Assembly: GCA_036874045.1 (NCBI GenBank)
Contig: CM072335.1
Coordinates: 9,444,001-9,508,000 of the forward strand
Length of the DNA stretch: 64,000 bases
Origin: Cymodocea nodosa
Taxonomy: Eukaryota > Streptophyta > Magnoliopsida > Alismatales > Cymodoceaceae
Reading direction: 5' to 3'
Below, piece after piece: positions 11,155 to 26,026 of this stretch. The position numbers and the translations under genes were made by a program. The notes below the pieces were generated by a model. The model was given only the letters and a program-made list of their open reading frames with translations. It was not told where the DNA came from and did not search any database. Within the stretch, counting starts at the first letter, position 1. Each line of letters begins with the position of its first letter.

Positions 11155-14100
11155 TTATAATGTTGGTTGATATCGAAAGGGTTGTATTCTATTACTAAAA
11201 TTTTGTAACATCTTAACTTACGACAATTAGAATACCATGAAATGAGAAATGTTTAATATCCGTTGTGTCGTGATGTTATTTTAAGAGAGTTGTAATCATT
11301 GCAAATGAGTTGAAATAATTGGATCTTCATTTGCAAACTTTAAATAATCTAATTCAACAACTTTCTAGTGTGAATTATCATAGTTTTCTATCCTTCTGTA
11401 ATGATGAATTTGATATTGTGTGTGCGACCATACCAACACAAAAGCACTAGATCTCATCAAAACTCTAAAGTTAAATGTGTTTGGGTGAGAGTAGTACTAA
11501 GATGGGTGACCTCTTGGGAAGTCCTTGTGTTGCACTCCTTTTTGCATCATGATAGGATGGTCTTTTTGTAAATCAAACACTCACTAAGAGACGACCCTAT
11601 TATTGATAATGGTTTCCAAAATTAATGTCATATATTGAGTGACATCATGATCAAAATGTTCCATTATAACGTTGGTTGATATCGAAAGGGTCATATTCTC
11701 TTACTAAAATTTTGTAACTTCTTAACTTCCAACAATTAGGGTACCATGAAATGCGAGACGTTTAATATCCGTTGTGTCGTGATGTTTTTTTAAAAGAGTT
11801 GTAATCTTTGAAAATGAGTTGAAATAATTGGATCTTCATTGACAAACCTTAAATAATCTAAGTCAAAAAGTTTCTATTGTCAATAATCATATTGTTCGAT
11901 CTTTATGTAATGATAAATTTAGAAATACGTGTGCGACCATACCAACACAAAAGCACTAGATTTCATCAGAACTTCAAAGTTAAATGTGTTTGGGCGAGAG
12001 TAGTACAAAGTTGGGTGACCTCTTGGGAAGTCCTTGTGTTGCACTCCTTTTTGCATCATGGTAGGACGTTATTTTTGTAAATCAAATACACAATAAGAGA
12101 CGACCCTATTATTGATATTGGTTTCCAAAATTAATGTCATATATAGAATGACATCATGATCAAAATGTTCCATTATAACGGTGGTTGATATCGAAAGGGT
12201 TGTATTTTATTACTAAAATTTTGTAACATCTTAACTTTCAACAATTAGAGTACCAGGAAATGAGAAACGTTTAATATCCGTTGTGTCGTGATGTTATTTT
12301 AAGAGAGTTGTAATCATTGCATATGAGTTGAAATAATTGGATCTTCATGTACAAACTTTAAATAATCTAATTCAACAACTTTCTAGTGTGAATTATCAAT
12401 GTTTTCGATTTTTATGTAATGATAAATTTAGAAATATGTGTGCGACCATACCAACACAAAAGCACTGGATTTCATCATAACTTTAAAGTTAAATGTGTTT
12501 GTGCGAGAGTACTACTAAGATGGGTGACCTCTTGGGAAGTCCATGTGTTTCACTCCTTTTTGCATCATGGTAGGACGATATTTTTGTAAATCAAATACAC
12601 ACTAAGGGACGACCCTATTATTGATAATGGTTTTCAAAATTAATGTCATATATTGAATGACATCATGATCAAAATGTTCCATTATAACGGTGGTTTATAT
12701 CGAAAGGGTTGTATTCTATTACTAAAATTTTGTAACATCTTAACTTACAACAATTAGAGTACCAGGAAATGAGAAACGTTTAATATCCGTTGTGTCGTGA
12801 TGTTATTTTAAGAGAGTTGTAATCATTGCAAATGAGTTGAAATAATTGGATCTTAATTTACAAACTTTAAATAATCTAATTCAACAACTTTCTAGTGTGA
12901 ATTGTCATAGTTTTCTATCTTTATGTATTGATGAATTTAATAATGTGTGTGCGACCATACTAACACAAAAGCACTGGATTTCATTAGAATTTCAAAGTTA
13001 AATGTGTTTGGGCGAGAGTAGTACTAAGATGGGTGACCTCTTGGGAAGTCCATGTGTTGAGCTCCTTTTTGCATCATGGTAGGATGGTCTTTTTGTAAAT
13101 CAAACGCACACTAAGAGACGACCCTATTATTGATAATGGTTTCCAAAATTAATGTCATATATTGAATGACATCATGATCAAAATGTTCCATTATAACGGT
13201 GGTCGATATCGAAAGGGTTGTTTTCTATTACTAAAATTTTGTAACATCTTAACTTACAACAATTAGAGTACCAAGAAATGAGAAACGTTTTATATCCGTT
13301 GTGTCGTGATGTTATTTTAAAAGAGTTGTAATCATTGCAAATGAGTTGAAATAATTGGATCTTCATTTACAAACTTTGAATAATCTAATTCAACAACTTT
13401 CTAGTGTGAATTATCATAGTTTTCTATCATTCTGTAATGATGAATTTAATATTGTGTGTTCGACCATACCAACACAAACGCACTGGATCTCATCAAAACT
13501 CCAAAGTTAAATGTGTTTTGGCGAGAGTAGTACTAAGATGGGTGACCTCTTAGGAAGTCCTTGTGTTGCACTCCTTTTTGCATCATGGTAGGATGGTCTT
13601 TTTGTAAATCAAACACACACTAAGAGACGACCCTATTATTGATAATGGTTTCCAAAATTAATGTCATATATTGAATGACATCATGATCAAAATGTTCCAT
13701 TATAACGGTAGTTGATAGCGAAAGGGTTGTATTCTATTACTAAAATTTTGTAACATCTTAACTTACGACAATTAGAATACCATGAAATGAGAAACGTTTA
13801 ATATCCGTTGTGTCGTGATGTTATTTTAAGAGAGTTGTAATCATTGCAAATGAGTTGAAATAATTGGATCTTCATTTGCAAACTTTAAATAATCTAATTC
13901 AACAACTTTCTAGTGTGAATTATCATAGTTTTCTATCCTTCTGTAATGATGAATTTGATATTGTGTGTGCGAATTATTGTGTGAATTATCAAAAATTTTG
14001 ATCTTTCTGTAATGACAAATTTAGAAATGTGTGTGCGACCATACCAACACAAAAACATTGGATCTCATCAGGACTCCAAAGTTAAATGTGTTTGGGCGAG

Positions 14101-14872
14101 AGTAGTACTAAGATGGGTGACCTCTTGGGAAGTCCTTGTGTTGCACTCCTTTTTGCATCATGGTAGGATGGTCTTTTTGTAAATCAAACACACACTAAGA
14201 GACGACCCTATTATTGATATCAGTTTCCAAAATTAAAGTCAAATGTTGAATGACAACATGATCAAAATGTGCCATTATAACGTTGGTTGATATCGAAAGG
14301 GTAGTATTCTCTTACTAAAATTTTGTAACATCTTAACTTACAACAAATAGAGTACCATGAAATGAGAAACATTTAATATCCGTTGTGTCGTGATGTTTTT
14401 TTAAGAGAGTTGTAATCATTGCAAATGAGTTGAAATAAATGGATCTTCATTTACAAACTTTAAATAATCTAATTCAACAAGTTTCTAGTGTGAATTATCA
14501 TACTTTTCGATCTTTCTGTAATGACAAATTTAGAAATGTGTGTGCGACCATACCGACACCAAAGAACGGGATCTCATTAGAAGACCAAAGTTAAATGTGT
14601 TTGGGCGAGAGTAGTACTAAGATGGGTGACCTCTTGAGAAGTCTTTGTGTTGCAATTCAACAAGTTTCTAGAGTGAATTATCATAGTTTTCGATCTTTAT
14701 GAAATGACAAATTTAGAAATGAGTGTGCGACCATACCAACACAAAGGCACTGGCTCTCTTGGTAGGATGGCCTTTTGTAAATCAAACACTCACTAAGAGA
14801 CGACCCTATTATTGATAATGGTTTCCAAAATTAATGTCAAGTATTGAATGACATCATGATCAAAATGAGCCA
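11155..14872 (+). repeat. Higher-order repeat copy 4
   Basis: It shares the two copy-3 variants, near 13219 and 13271. It adds a private change in its clipped 5S-like block (AAAGAACGGG near 14562). Confidence 0.93.
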
Positions 14873-17800
14873 TTATAATGTTGGTTGATATCGAAAGGGT
14901 TGTATTCTATTACTAAAATTTTGTAACATCTTAACTTACGACAATTAGAATACCATGAAATGAGAAATGTTTAATATCCGTTGTGTCGTGATGTTATTTT
15001 AAGAGAGTTGTAATCATTGCAAATGAGTTGAAATAATTGGATCTTCATTTGCAAACTTTAAATAATCTAATTCAACAACTTTCTAGTGTGAATTATCATA
15101 GTTTTCTATCCTTCTGTAATGATGAATTTGATATTGTGTGTGCGACCATACCAACACAAAAGCACTAGATCTCATCAAAACTCTAAAGTTAAATGTGTTT
15201 GGGTGAGAGTAGTACTAAGATGGGTGACCTCTTGGGAAGTCCTTGTGTTGCACTCCTCTTTGCATCATGATAGGATGGTCTTTTTGTAAATCAAACACTC
15301 ACTAAGAGACGACCCTATTATTGATAATGGTTTCCAAAATTAATGTCATATATTGAGTGACATCATGATCAAAATGTTCCATTATAACGTTGGTTGATAT
15401 CGAAAGGGTCATATTCTCTTACTAAAATTTTGTAACTTCTTAACTTCCAACAATTAGGGTACCATGAAATGCGAGACGTTTAATATCCGTTGTGTCGTGA
15501 TGTTTTTTTAAAAGAGTTGTAATCTTTGAAAATGAGTTGAAATAATTGGATCTTCATTGACAAACCTTAAATAATCTAAGTCAAAAAGTTTCTATTGTCA
15601 ATAATCATATTGTTCGATCTTTATGTAATGATAAATTTAGAAATACGTGTGCGACCATACCAACACAAAAGCACTAGATTTCATCAGAACTTCAAAGTTA
15701 AATGTGTTTGGGCGAGAGTAGTACAAAGTTGGGTGACCTCTTGGGAAGTCCTTGTGTTGCACTCCTTTTTGCATCATGGTAGGACGTTATTTTTGTAAAT
15801 CAAATACACAATAAGAGACGACCCTATTATTGATATTGGTTTCCAAAATTAATGTCATATATAGAATGACAGCATGATCAAAATGTTCCATTATAACGGT
15901 GGTTGATATCGAAAGGGTTGTATTTTATTACTAAAATTTTGTAACATCTTAACTTTCAACAATTAGAGTACCAGGAAATGAGAAACGTTTAATATCCGTT
16001 GTGTCGTGATGTTATTTTAAGAGAGTTGTAATCATTGCATATGAGTTGAAATAATTGGATCTTCATGTACAAACTTTAAATAATCTAATTCAACAACTTT
16101 CTAGTGTGAATTATCAATGTTTTCGATTTTTATGTAATGATAAATTTAGAAATATGTGTGCGACCATACCAACACAAAAGCACTGGATTTCATCATAACT
16201 TTAAAGTTAAATGTGTTTGTGCGAGAGTACTACTAAGATGGGTGACCTCTTGGGAAGTCCATGTGTTTCACTCCTTTTTGCATCATGGTAGGACGATATT
16301 TTTGTAAATCAAATACACACTAAGGGACGACCCTATTATTGATAATGGTTTTCAAAATTAATGTCATATATTGAATGACATCATGATCAAAATGTTCCAT
16401 TATAACGGTGGTTTATATCGAAAGGGTTGTATTCTATTACTAAAATTTTGTAACATCTTAACTTACAACAATTAGAGTACCAGGAAATGAGAAACGTTTA
16501 ATATCCGTTGTGTCGTGATGTTATTTTAAGAGAGTTGTAATCATTGCAAATGAGTTGAAATAATTGGATCTTAATTTACAAACTTTAAATAATCTAATTC
16601 AACAACTTTCTAGTGTGAATTGTCATAGTTTTCTATCTTTATGTATTGATGAATTTAATAATGTGTGTGCGACCATACTAACACAAAAGCACTGGATTTC
16701 ATTAGAATTTCAAAGTTAAATGTGTTTGGGCGAGAGTAGTACTAAGATGGGTGACCTCTTGGGAAGTCCATGTGTTGAGCTCCTTTTTGCATCATGGTAG
16801 GATGGTCTTTTTGTAAATCAAACGCACACTAAGAGACGACCCTATTATTGATAATGGTTTCCAAAATTAATGTCATATATTGATTGACATCATGATCAAA
16901 ATGTTCCATTATAACGGTGGTCGATATCGAAAGGGTTGTATTCTATTACTAAAATTTTGTAACATCTTAACTTACAACAATTAGAGTACCAGGAAATGAG
17001 AAACGTTTTATATCCGTTGTGTCGTGATGTTATTTTAAAAGAGTTGTAATCATTGCAAATGAGTTGAAATAATTGGATCTTCATTTACAAACTTTGAATA
17101 ATCTAATTCAACAACTTTCTAGTGTGAATTATCATAGTTTTCTATCATTCTGTAATGATGAATTTAATATTGTGTGTTCGACCATACCAACACAAACGCA
17201 CTGGATCTCATCAAAACTCCAAAGTTAAATGTGTTTTGGCGAGAGTAGTACTAAGATGGGTGACCTCTTAGGAAGTCCTTGTGTTGCACTCCTTTTTGCA
17301 TCATGGTAGGATGGTCTTTTTGTAAATCAAACACACACTAAGAGACGACCCTATTATTGATAATGGTTTCCAAAATTAATGTCATATATTGAATGACATC
17401 ATGATCAAAATGTTCCATTATAACGGTAGTTGATAGCGAAAGGGTTGTATTCTATTACTAAAATTTTGTAACATCTTAACTTACGACAATTAGAATACCA
17501 TGAAATGAGAAACGTTTAATATCCGTTGTGTCGTGATGTTATTTTAAGAGAGTTGTAATCATTGCAAATGAGTTGAAATAATTGGATCTTCATTTGCAAA
17601 CTTTAAATAATCTAATTCAACAACTTTCTAGTGTGAATTATCATAGTTTTCTATCCTTCTGTAATGATGAATTTGATATTGTGTGTGCGAATTATTGTGT
17701 GAATTATCAAAAATTTTGATCTTTCTGTAATGACAAATTTAGAAATGTGTGTGCGACCATACCAACACAAAAACATTGGATCTCATCAGGACTCCAAAGT

Positions 17801-18590
17801 TAAATGTGTTTGGGCGAGAGTAGTACTAAGATGGGTGACCTCTTGGGAAGTCCTTGTGTTGCACTCCTTTTTGCATCATGGTAGGATGGTCTTTTTGTAA
17901 ATCAAACACACACTAAGAGACGACCCTATTATTGATATCAGTTTCCAAAATTAAAGTCAAATGTTGAATGACAACATGATCAAAATGTGCCATTATAACG
18001 TTGGTTGATATCGAAAGGGTAGTATTCTCTTACTAAAATTTTGTAACATCTTAACTTACAACAAATAGAGTACCATGAAATGAGAAACATTTAATATCCG
18101 TTGTGTCGTGATGTTTTTTTAAGAGAGTTGTAATCATTGCAAATGAGTTGAAATAAATGGATCTTCATTTACAAACTTTAAATAATCTAATTCAACAAGT
18201 TTCTAGTGTGAATTATCATACTTTTCGATCTTTCTGTAATGACAAATTTAGAAATGTGTGTGCGACCATACCGACACCAAAGCACGGGATCTCATTAGAA
18301 GACCAAAGTTAAATGTGTTTGGGCGAGAGTAGTACTAAGATGGGTGACCTCTTGAGAAGTCTTTGTGTTGCAATTCAACAAGTTTCTAGAGTGAATTATC
18401 ATAGTTTTCGATCTTTATGAAATGACAAATTTAGAAATGAGTGTGCGACCATACCAACACAAAGGCACTGGCTCTCTTGGTAGGATGGCCTTTTGTAAAT
18501 CAAACACTCACTAAGAGACGACCCTATTATTGATAATGGTTTCCAAAATTAATGTCAAGTATTGAATGACATCATGATCAAAATGAGCCA
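14873..18590 (+). repeat. Higher-order repeat copy 5
   Basis: It is nearly identical to the others. It has private changes near 15255 (CTCCTCTTTGC, in the T run after a 5S-like block), 15871 (GACAGCATG) and 16883 (TTGATTGAC, in the spacer hairpin). Confidence 0.93.
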
Positions 18591-21500
18591 TTATAATGTT
18601 GGTTGATATCGAAAGGGTTGTATTCTATTACTAAAATTTTGTAACATCTTAACTTACGACAATTAGAATACCATGAAATGAGAAATGTTTAATATCCGTT
18701 GTGTCGTGATGTTATTTTAAGAGAGTTGTAATCATTGCAAATGAGTTGAAATAATTGGATCTTCATTTGCAAACTTTAAATAATCTAATTCAACAACTTT
18801 CTAGTGTGAATTATCATAGTTTTCTATCCTTCTGTAATGATGAATTTGATATTGTGTGTGCGACCATACCAACACAAAAGCACTAGATCTCATCAAAACT
18901 CTAAAGTTAAATGTGTTTGGGTGAGAGTAGTACTAAGATGGGTGACCTCTTGGGAAGTCCTTGTGTTGCACTCCTTTTTGCATCATGATAGGATGGTCTT
19001 TTTGTAAATCAAACACTCACTAAGAGACGACCCTATTATTGATAATGGTTTCCAAAATTAATGTCATATATTGAGTGACATCATGATCAAAATGTTCCAT
19101 TATAACGTTGGTTGATATCGAAAGGGTCATATTCTCTTACTAAAATTTTGTAACTTCTTAACTTCCAACAATTAGGGTACCATGAAATGCGAGACGTTTA
19201 ATATCCGTTGTGTCGTGATGTTTTTTTAAAAGAGTTGTAATCTTTGAAAATGAGTTGAAATAATTGGATCTTCATTGACAAACCTTAAATAATCTAAGTC
19301 AAAAAGTTTCTATTGTCAATAATCATATTGTTCGATCTTTATGTAATGATAAATTTAGAAATACGTGTGCGACCATACCAACACAAAAGCACTAGATTTC
19401 ATCAGAACTTCAAAGTTAAATGTGTTTGGGCGAGAGTAGTACAAAGTTGGGTGACCTCTTGGGAAGTCCTTGTGTTGCACTCCTTTTTGCATCATGGTAG
19501 GACGTTATTTTTGTAAATCAAATACACAATAAGAGACGACCCTATTATTGATATTGGTTTCCAAAATTAATGTCATATATAGAATGACATCATGATCAAA
19601 ATGTTCCATTATAACGGTGGTTGATATCGAAAGGGTTGTATTTTATTACTAAAATTTTGTAACATCTTAACTTTCAACAATTAGAGTACCAGGAAATGAG
19701 AAACGTTTAATATCCGTTGTGTCGTGATGTTATTTTAAGAGAGTTGTAATCATTGCATATGAGTTGAAATAATTGGATCTTCATGTACAAACTTTAAATA
19801 ATCTAATTCAACAACTTTCTAGTGTGAATTATCAATGTTTTCGATTTTTATGTAATGATAAATTTAGAAATATGTGTGCGACCATACCAACACAAAAGCA
19901 CTGGATTTCATCATAACTTTAAAGTTAAATGTGTTTGTGCGAGAGTACTACTAAGATGGGTGACCTCTTGGGAAGTCCATGTGTTTCACTCCTTTTTGCA
20001 TCATGGTAGGACGATATTTTTGTAAATCAAATACACACTAAGGGACGACCCTATTATTGATAATGGTTTTCAAAATTAATGTCATATATTGAATGACATC
20101 ATGATCAAAATGTTCCATTATAACGGTGGTTTATATCGAAAGGGTTGTATTCTATTACTAAAATTTTGTAACATCTTAACTTACAACAATTAGAGTACCA
20201 GGAAATGAGAAACGTTTAATATCCGTTGTGTCGTGATGTTATTTTAAGAGAGTTGTAATCATTGCAAATGAGTTGAAATAATTGGATCTTAATTTACAAA
20301 CTTTAAATAATCTAATTCAACAACTTTCTAGTGTGAATTGTCATAGTTTTCTATCTTTATGTATTGATGAATTTAATAATGTGTGTGCGACCATACTAAC
20401 ACAAAAGCACTGGATTTCATTAGAATTTCAAAGTTAAATGTGTTTGGGCGAGAGTAGTACTAAGATGGGTGACCTCTTGGGAAGTCCATGTGTTGAGCTC
20501 CTTTTTGCATCATGGTAGGATGGTCTTTTTGTAAATCAAACGCACACTAAGAGACGACCCTATTATTGATAATGGTTTCCAAAATTAATGTCATATATTG
20601 AATGACATCATGATCAAAATGTTCCATTATAACGGTGGTCGATATCGAAAGGGTTGTATTCTATTACTAAAATTTTGTAACATCTTAACTTACAACAATT
20701 AGAGTACCAGGAAATGAGAAACGTTTTATATCCGTTGTGTCGTGATGTTATTTTAAAAGAGTTGTAATCATTGCAAATGAGTTGAAATAATTGGATCTTC
20801 ATTTACAAACTTTGAATAATCTAATTCAACAACTTTCTAGTGTGAATTATCATAGTTTTCTATCATTCTGTAATGATGAATTTAATATTGTGTGTTCGAC
20901 CATACCAACACAAACGCACTGGATCTCATCAAAACTCCAAAGTTAAATGTGTTTTGGCGAGAGTAGTACTAAGATGGGTGACCTCTTAGGAAGTCCTTGT
21001 GTTGCACTCCTTTTTGCATCATGGTAGGATGGTCTTTTTGTAAATCAAACACACACTAAGAGACGACCCTATTATTGATAATGGTTTCCAAAATTAATGT
21101 CATATATTGAATGACATCATGATCAAAATGTTCCATTATAACGGTGGTTGATAGCGAAAGGGTTGTATTCTATTACTAAAATTTTGTAACATCTTAACTT
21201 ACGACAATTAGAATACCATGAAATGAGAAACGTTTAATATCCGTTGTGTCGTGATGTTATTTTAAGAGAGTTGTAATCATTGCAAATGAGTTGAAATAAT
21301 TGGATCTTCATTTGCAAACTTTAAATAATCTAATTCAACAACTTTCTAGTGTGAATTATCATAGTTTTCTATCCTTCTGTAATGATGAATTTGATATTGT
21401 GTGTGCGAATTATTGTGTGAATTATCAAAAATTTTGATCTTTCTGTAATGACAAATTTAGAAATGTGTGTGCGACCATACCAACACAAAAACATTGGATC

Positions 21501-22308
21501 TCATCAGGACTCCAAAGTTAAATGTGTTTGGGCGAGAGTAGTACTAAGATGGGTGACCTCTTGGGAAGTCCTTGTGTTGCACTCCTTTTTGCATCATGGT
21601 AGGATGGTCTTTTTGTAAATCAAACACACACTAAGAGACGACCCTATTATTGATATCAGTTTCCAAAATTAAAGTCAAATGTTGAATGACAACATGATCA
21701 AAATGTGCCATTATAACGTTGGTTGATATCGAAAGGGTAGTATTCTCTTACTAAAATTTTGTAACATCTTAACTTACAACAAATAGAGTACCATGAAATG
21801 AGAAACATTTAATATCCGTTGTGTCGTGATGTTTTTTTAAGAGAGTTGTAATCATTGCAAATGAGTTGAAATAAATGGATCTTCATTTACAAACTTTAAA
21901 TAATCTAATTCAACAAGTTTCTAGTGTGAATTATCATACTTTTCGATCTTTCTGTAATGACAAATTTAGAAATGTGTGTGCGACCATACCGACACCAAAG
22001 CACGGGATCTCATTAGAAGACCAAAGTTAAATGTGTTTGGGCGAGAGTAGTACTAAGATGGGTGACCTCTTGAGAAGTCTTTGTGTTGCAATTCAACAAG
22101 TTTCTAGAGTGAATTATCATAGTTTTCGATCTTTATGAAATGACAAATTTAGAAATGAGTGTGCGACCATACCAACACAAAGGCACTGGCTCTCTTGGTA
22201 GGATGGCCTTTTGTAAATCAAACACTCACTAAGAGACGACCCTATTATTGATAATGGTTTCCAAAATTAATGTCAAGTATTGAATGACATCATGATCAAA
22301 ATGAGCCA
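18591..22308 (+). repeat. Higher-order repeat copy 6
   Basis: It is nearly identical to the others. It shares ACGGTGGTTGATAGCG near 21141 with copy 7, where copies 1 to 5 read ACGGTAGTTGATAGCG. Confidence 0.93.
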
Positions 22309-25300
22309 TTATAATGTTGGTTGATATCGAAAGGGTTGTATTCTATTACTAAAATTTTGTAACATCTTAACTTACGACAATTAGAATACCATGAAATGAG
22401 AAATGTTTAATATCCGTTGTGTCGTGATGTTATTTTAAGAGAGTTGTAATCATTGCAAATGAGTTGAAATAATTGGATCTTCATTTGCAAACTTTAAATA
22501 ATCTAATTCAACAACTTTCTAGTGTGAATTATCATAGTTTTCTATCCTTCTGTAATGATGAATTTGATATTGTGTGTGCGACCATACCAACACAAAAGCA
22601 CTAGATCTCATCAAAACTCTAAAGTTAAATGTGTTTGGGTGAGAGTAGTACTAAGATGGGTGACCTCTTGGGAAGTCCTTGTGTTGCACTCCTTTTTGCA
22701 TCATGATAGGATGGTCTTTTTGTAAATCAAACACTCACTAAGAGACGACCCTATTATTGATAATGGTTTCCAAAATTAATGTCATATATTGAGTGACATC
22801 ATGATCAAAATGTTCCATTATAACGTTGGTTGATATCGAAAGGGTCATATTCTCTTACTAAAATTTTGTAACTTCTTAACTTCCAACAATTAGGGTACCA
22901 TGAAATGCGAGACGTTTAATATCCGTTGTGTCGTGATGTTTTTTTAAAAGAGTTGTAATCTTTGAAAATGAGTTGAAATAATTGGATCTTCATTGACAAA
23001 CCTTAAATAATCTAAGTCAAAAAGTTTCTATTGTCAATAATCATATTGTTCGATCTTTATGTAATGATAAATTTAGAAATACGTGTGCGACCATACCAAC
23101 ACAAAAGCACTAGATTTCATCAGAACTTCAAAGTTAAATGTGTTTGGGCGAGAGTAGTACAAAGTTGGGTGACCTCTTGGGAAGTCCTTGTGTTGCACTC
23201 CTTTTTGCATCATGGTAGGACGTTATTTTTGTAAATCAAATACACAATAAGAGACGACCCTATTATTGATATTGGTTTCCAAAATTAATGTCATATATAG
23301 AATGACATCATGATCAAAATGTTCCATTATAACGGTGGTTGATATCGAAAGGGTTGTATTCTATTACTAAAATTTTGTAACATCTTAACTTACAATAATT
23401 AGAGTACCAGGAAATGAGAAACGTTTAATATCCGTTGTGTCGTGATGTTATTTTAAGAGAGTTGTAATCATTGCATATGAGTTGAAATAATTGGATCTTT
23501 ATGTACAAACTTTAAATAATCTAATTCAACAACTTTCTAGTGTGAATTATCAATGTTTTCGATTTTTATGTAATGATAAATTTAGAAATATGTGTGCGAC
23601 CATACCAACACAAAAGCACTGGATTTCATCATAACTTTAAAGTTAAATGTGTTTGTGCGAGAGTACTACTAAGATGGGTGACCTCTTGGGAAGTCCATGT
23701 GTTTCACTCCTTTTTGCATCATGGTAGGACGATATTTTTGTAAATCAAATACACACTAAGGGACGACCCTATTATTGATAATGGTTTTCAAAATTAATGT
23801 CATATATTGAATGACATCATGATCAAAATGTTCCATTATAACGGTGGTTTATATCGAAAGGGTTGTATTCTATTACTAAAATTTTGTAACATCTTAACTT
23901 ACAACAATTAGAGTACCAGGAAATGAGAAACGTTTAATATCCGTTGTGTCGTGATGTTATTTTAAGAGAGTTGTAATCATTGCAAATGAGTTGAAATAAT
24001 TGGATCTTAATTTACAAACTTTAAATAATCTAATTCAACAACTTTCTAGTGTGAATTGTCATAGTTTTCTATCTTTATGTATTGATGAATTTAATAATGT
24101 GTGTGCGACCATACTAACACAAAAGCACTGGATTTCATTAGAATTTCAAAGTTAAATGTGTTTGGGCGAGAGTAGTACTAAGATGGGTGACCTCTTGGGA
24201 AGTCCATGTGTTGAGCTCCTTTTTGCATCATGGTAGGATGGTCTTTTTGTAAATCAAACGCACACTAAGAGACGACCCTATTATTGATAATGGTTTCCAA
24301 AATTAATGTCATATATTGAATGACATCATGATCAAAATGTTCCATTATAACGGTGGTCGATATCGAAAGGGTTGTATTCTATTACTAAAATTTTGTAACA
24401 TCTTAACTTACAACAATTAGAGTACCAGGAAATGAGAAACGTTTTATATCCGTTGTGTCGTGATGTTATTTTAAAAGAGTTGTAATCATTGCAAATGAGT
24501 TGAAATAATTGGATCTTCATTTACAAACTTTGAATAATCTAATTCAACAACTTTCTAGTGTGAATTATCATAGTTTTCTATCATTCTGTAATGATGAATT
24601 TAATATTGTGTGTTCGACCATACCAACACAAACGCACTGGATCTCATCAAAACTCCAAAGTTAAATGTGTTTTGGCGAGAGTAGTACTAAGATGGGTGAC
24701 CTCTTAGGAAGTCCTTGTGTTGCACTCCTTTTTGCATCATGGTAGGATGGTCTTTTTGTAAATCAAACACACACTAAGAGACGACCCTATTATTGATAAT
24801 GGTTTCCAAAATTAATGTCATATATTGAATGACATCATGATCAAAATGTTCCATTATAACGGTGGTTGATAGCGAAAGGGTTGTATTCTATTACTAAAAT
24901 TTTGTAACATCTTAACTTACGACAATTAGAATACCATGAAATGAGAAACGTTTAATATCCGTTGTGTCGTGATGTTATTTTAAGAGAGTTGTAATCATTG
25001 CAAATGAGTTGAAATAATTGGATCTTCATTTGCAAACTTTAAATAATCTAATTCAACAACTTTCTAGTGTGAATTATCATAGTTTTCTATCCTTCTGTAA
25101 TGATGAATTTGATATTGTGTGTGCGAATTATTGTGTGAATTATCAAAAATTTTGATCTTTCTGTAATGACAAATTTAGAAATGTGTGTGCGACCATACCA
25201 ACACAAAAACATTGGATCTCATCAGGACTCCAAAGTTAAATGTGTTTGGGCGAGAGTAGTACTAAGATGGGTGACCTCTTGGGAAGTCCTTGTGTTGCAC

Positions 25301-26026
25301 TCCTTTTTGCATCATGGTAGGATGGTCTTTTTGTAAATCAAACACACACTAAGAGACGACCCTATTATTGATATCAGTTTCCAAAATTAAAGTCAAATGT
25401 TGAATGACAACATGATCAAAATGTGCCATTATAACGTTGGTTGATATCGAAAGGGTAGTATTCTCTTACTAAAATTTTGTAACATCTTAACTTACAACAA
25501 ATAGAGTACCATGAAATGAGAAACATTTAATATCCGTTGTGTCGTGATGTTTTTTTAAGAGAGTTGTAATCATTGCAAATGAGTTGAAATAAATGGATCT
25601 TCATTTACAAACTTTAAATAATCTAATTCAACAAGTTTCTAGTGTGAATTATCATACTTTTCGATCTTTCTGTAATGACAAATTTAGAAATGTGTGTGCG
25701 ACCATACCGACACCAAAGCACGGGATCTCATTAGAAGACCAAAGTTAAATGTGTTTGGGCGAGAGTAGTACTAAGATGGGTGACCTCTTGAGAAGTCTTT
25801 GTGTTGCAATTCAACAAGTTTCTAGAGTGAATTATCATAGTTTTCGATCTTTATGAAATGACAAATTTAGAAATGAGTGTGCGACCATACCAACACAAAG
25901 GCACTGGCTCTCTTGGTAGGATGGCCTTTTGTAAATCAAACACTCACTAAGAGACGACCCTATTATTGATAATGGTTTCCAAAATTAATGTCAAGTATTG
26001 AATGACATCATGATCAAAATGAGCCA
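22309..26026 (+). repeat. Higher-order repeat copy 7
   Basis: It shares the GGTGGTTGATAGCG variant with copy 6 and an ACAATAATT variant near 23393 with the partial copy 8. It has a private GATCTTTATGTAC near 23497. It is therefore a link between copies 6 and 8. Confidence 0.93.
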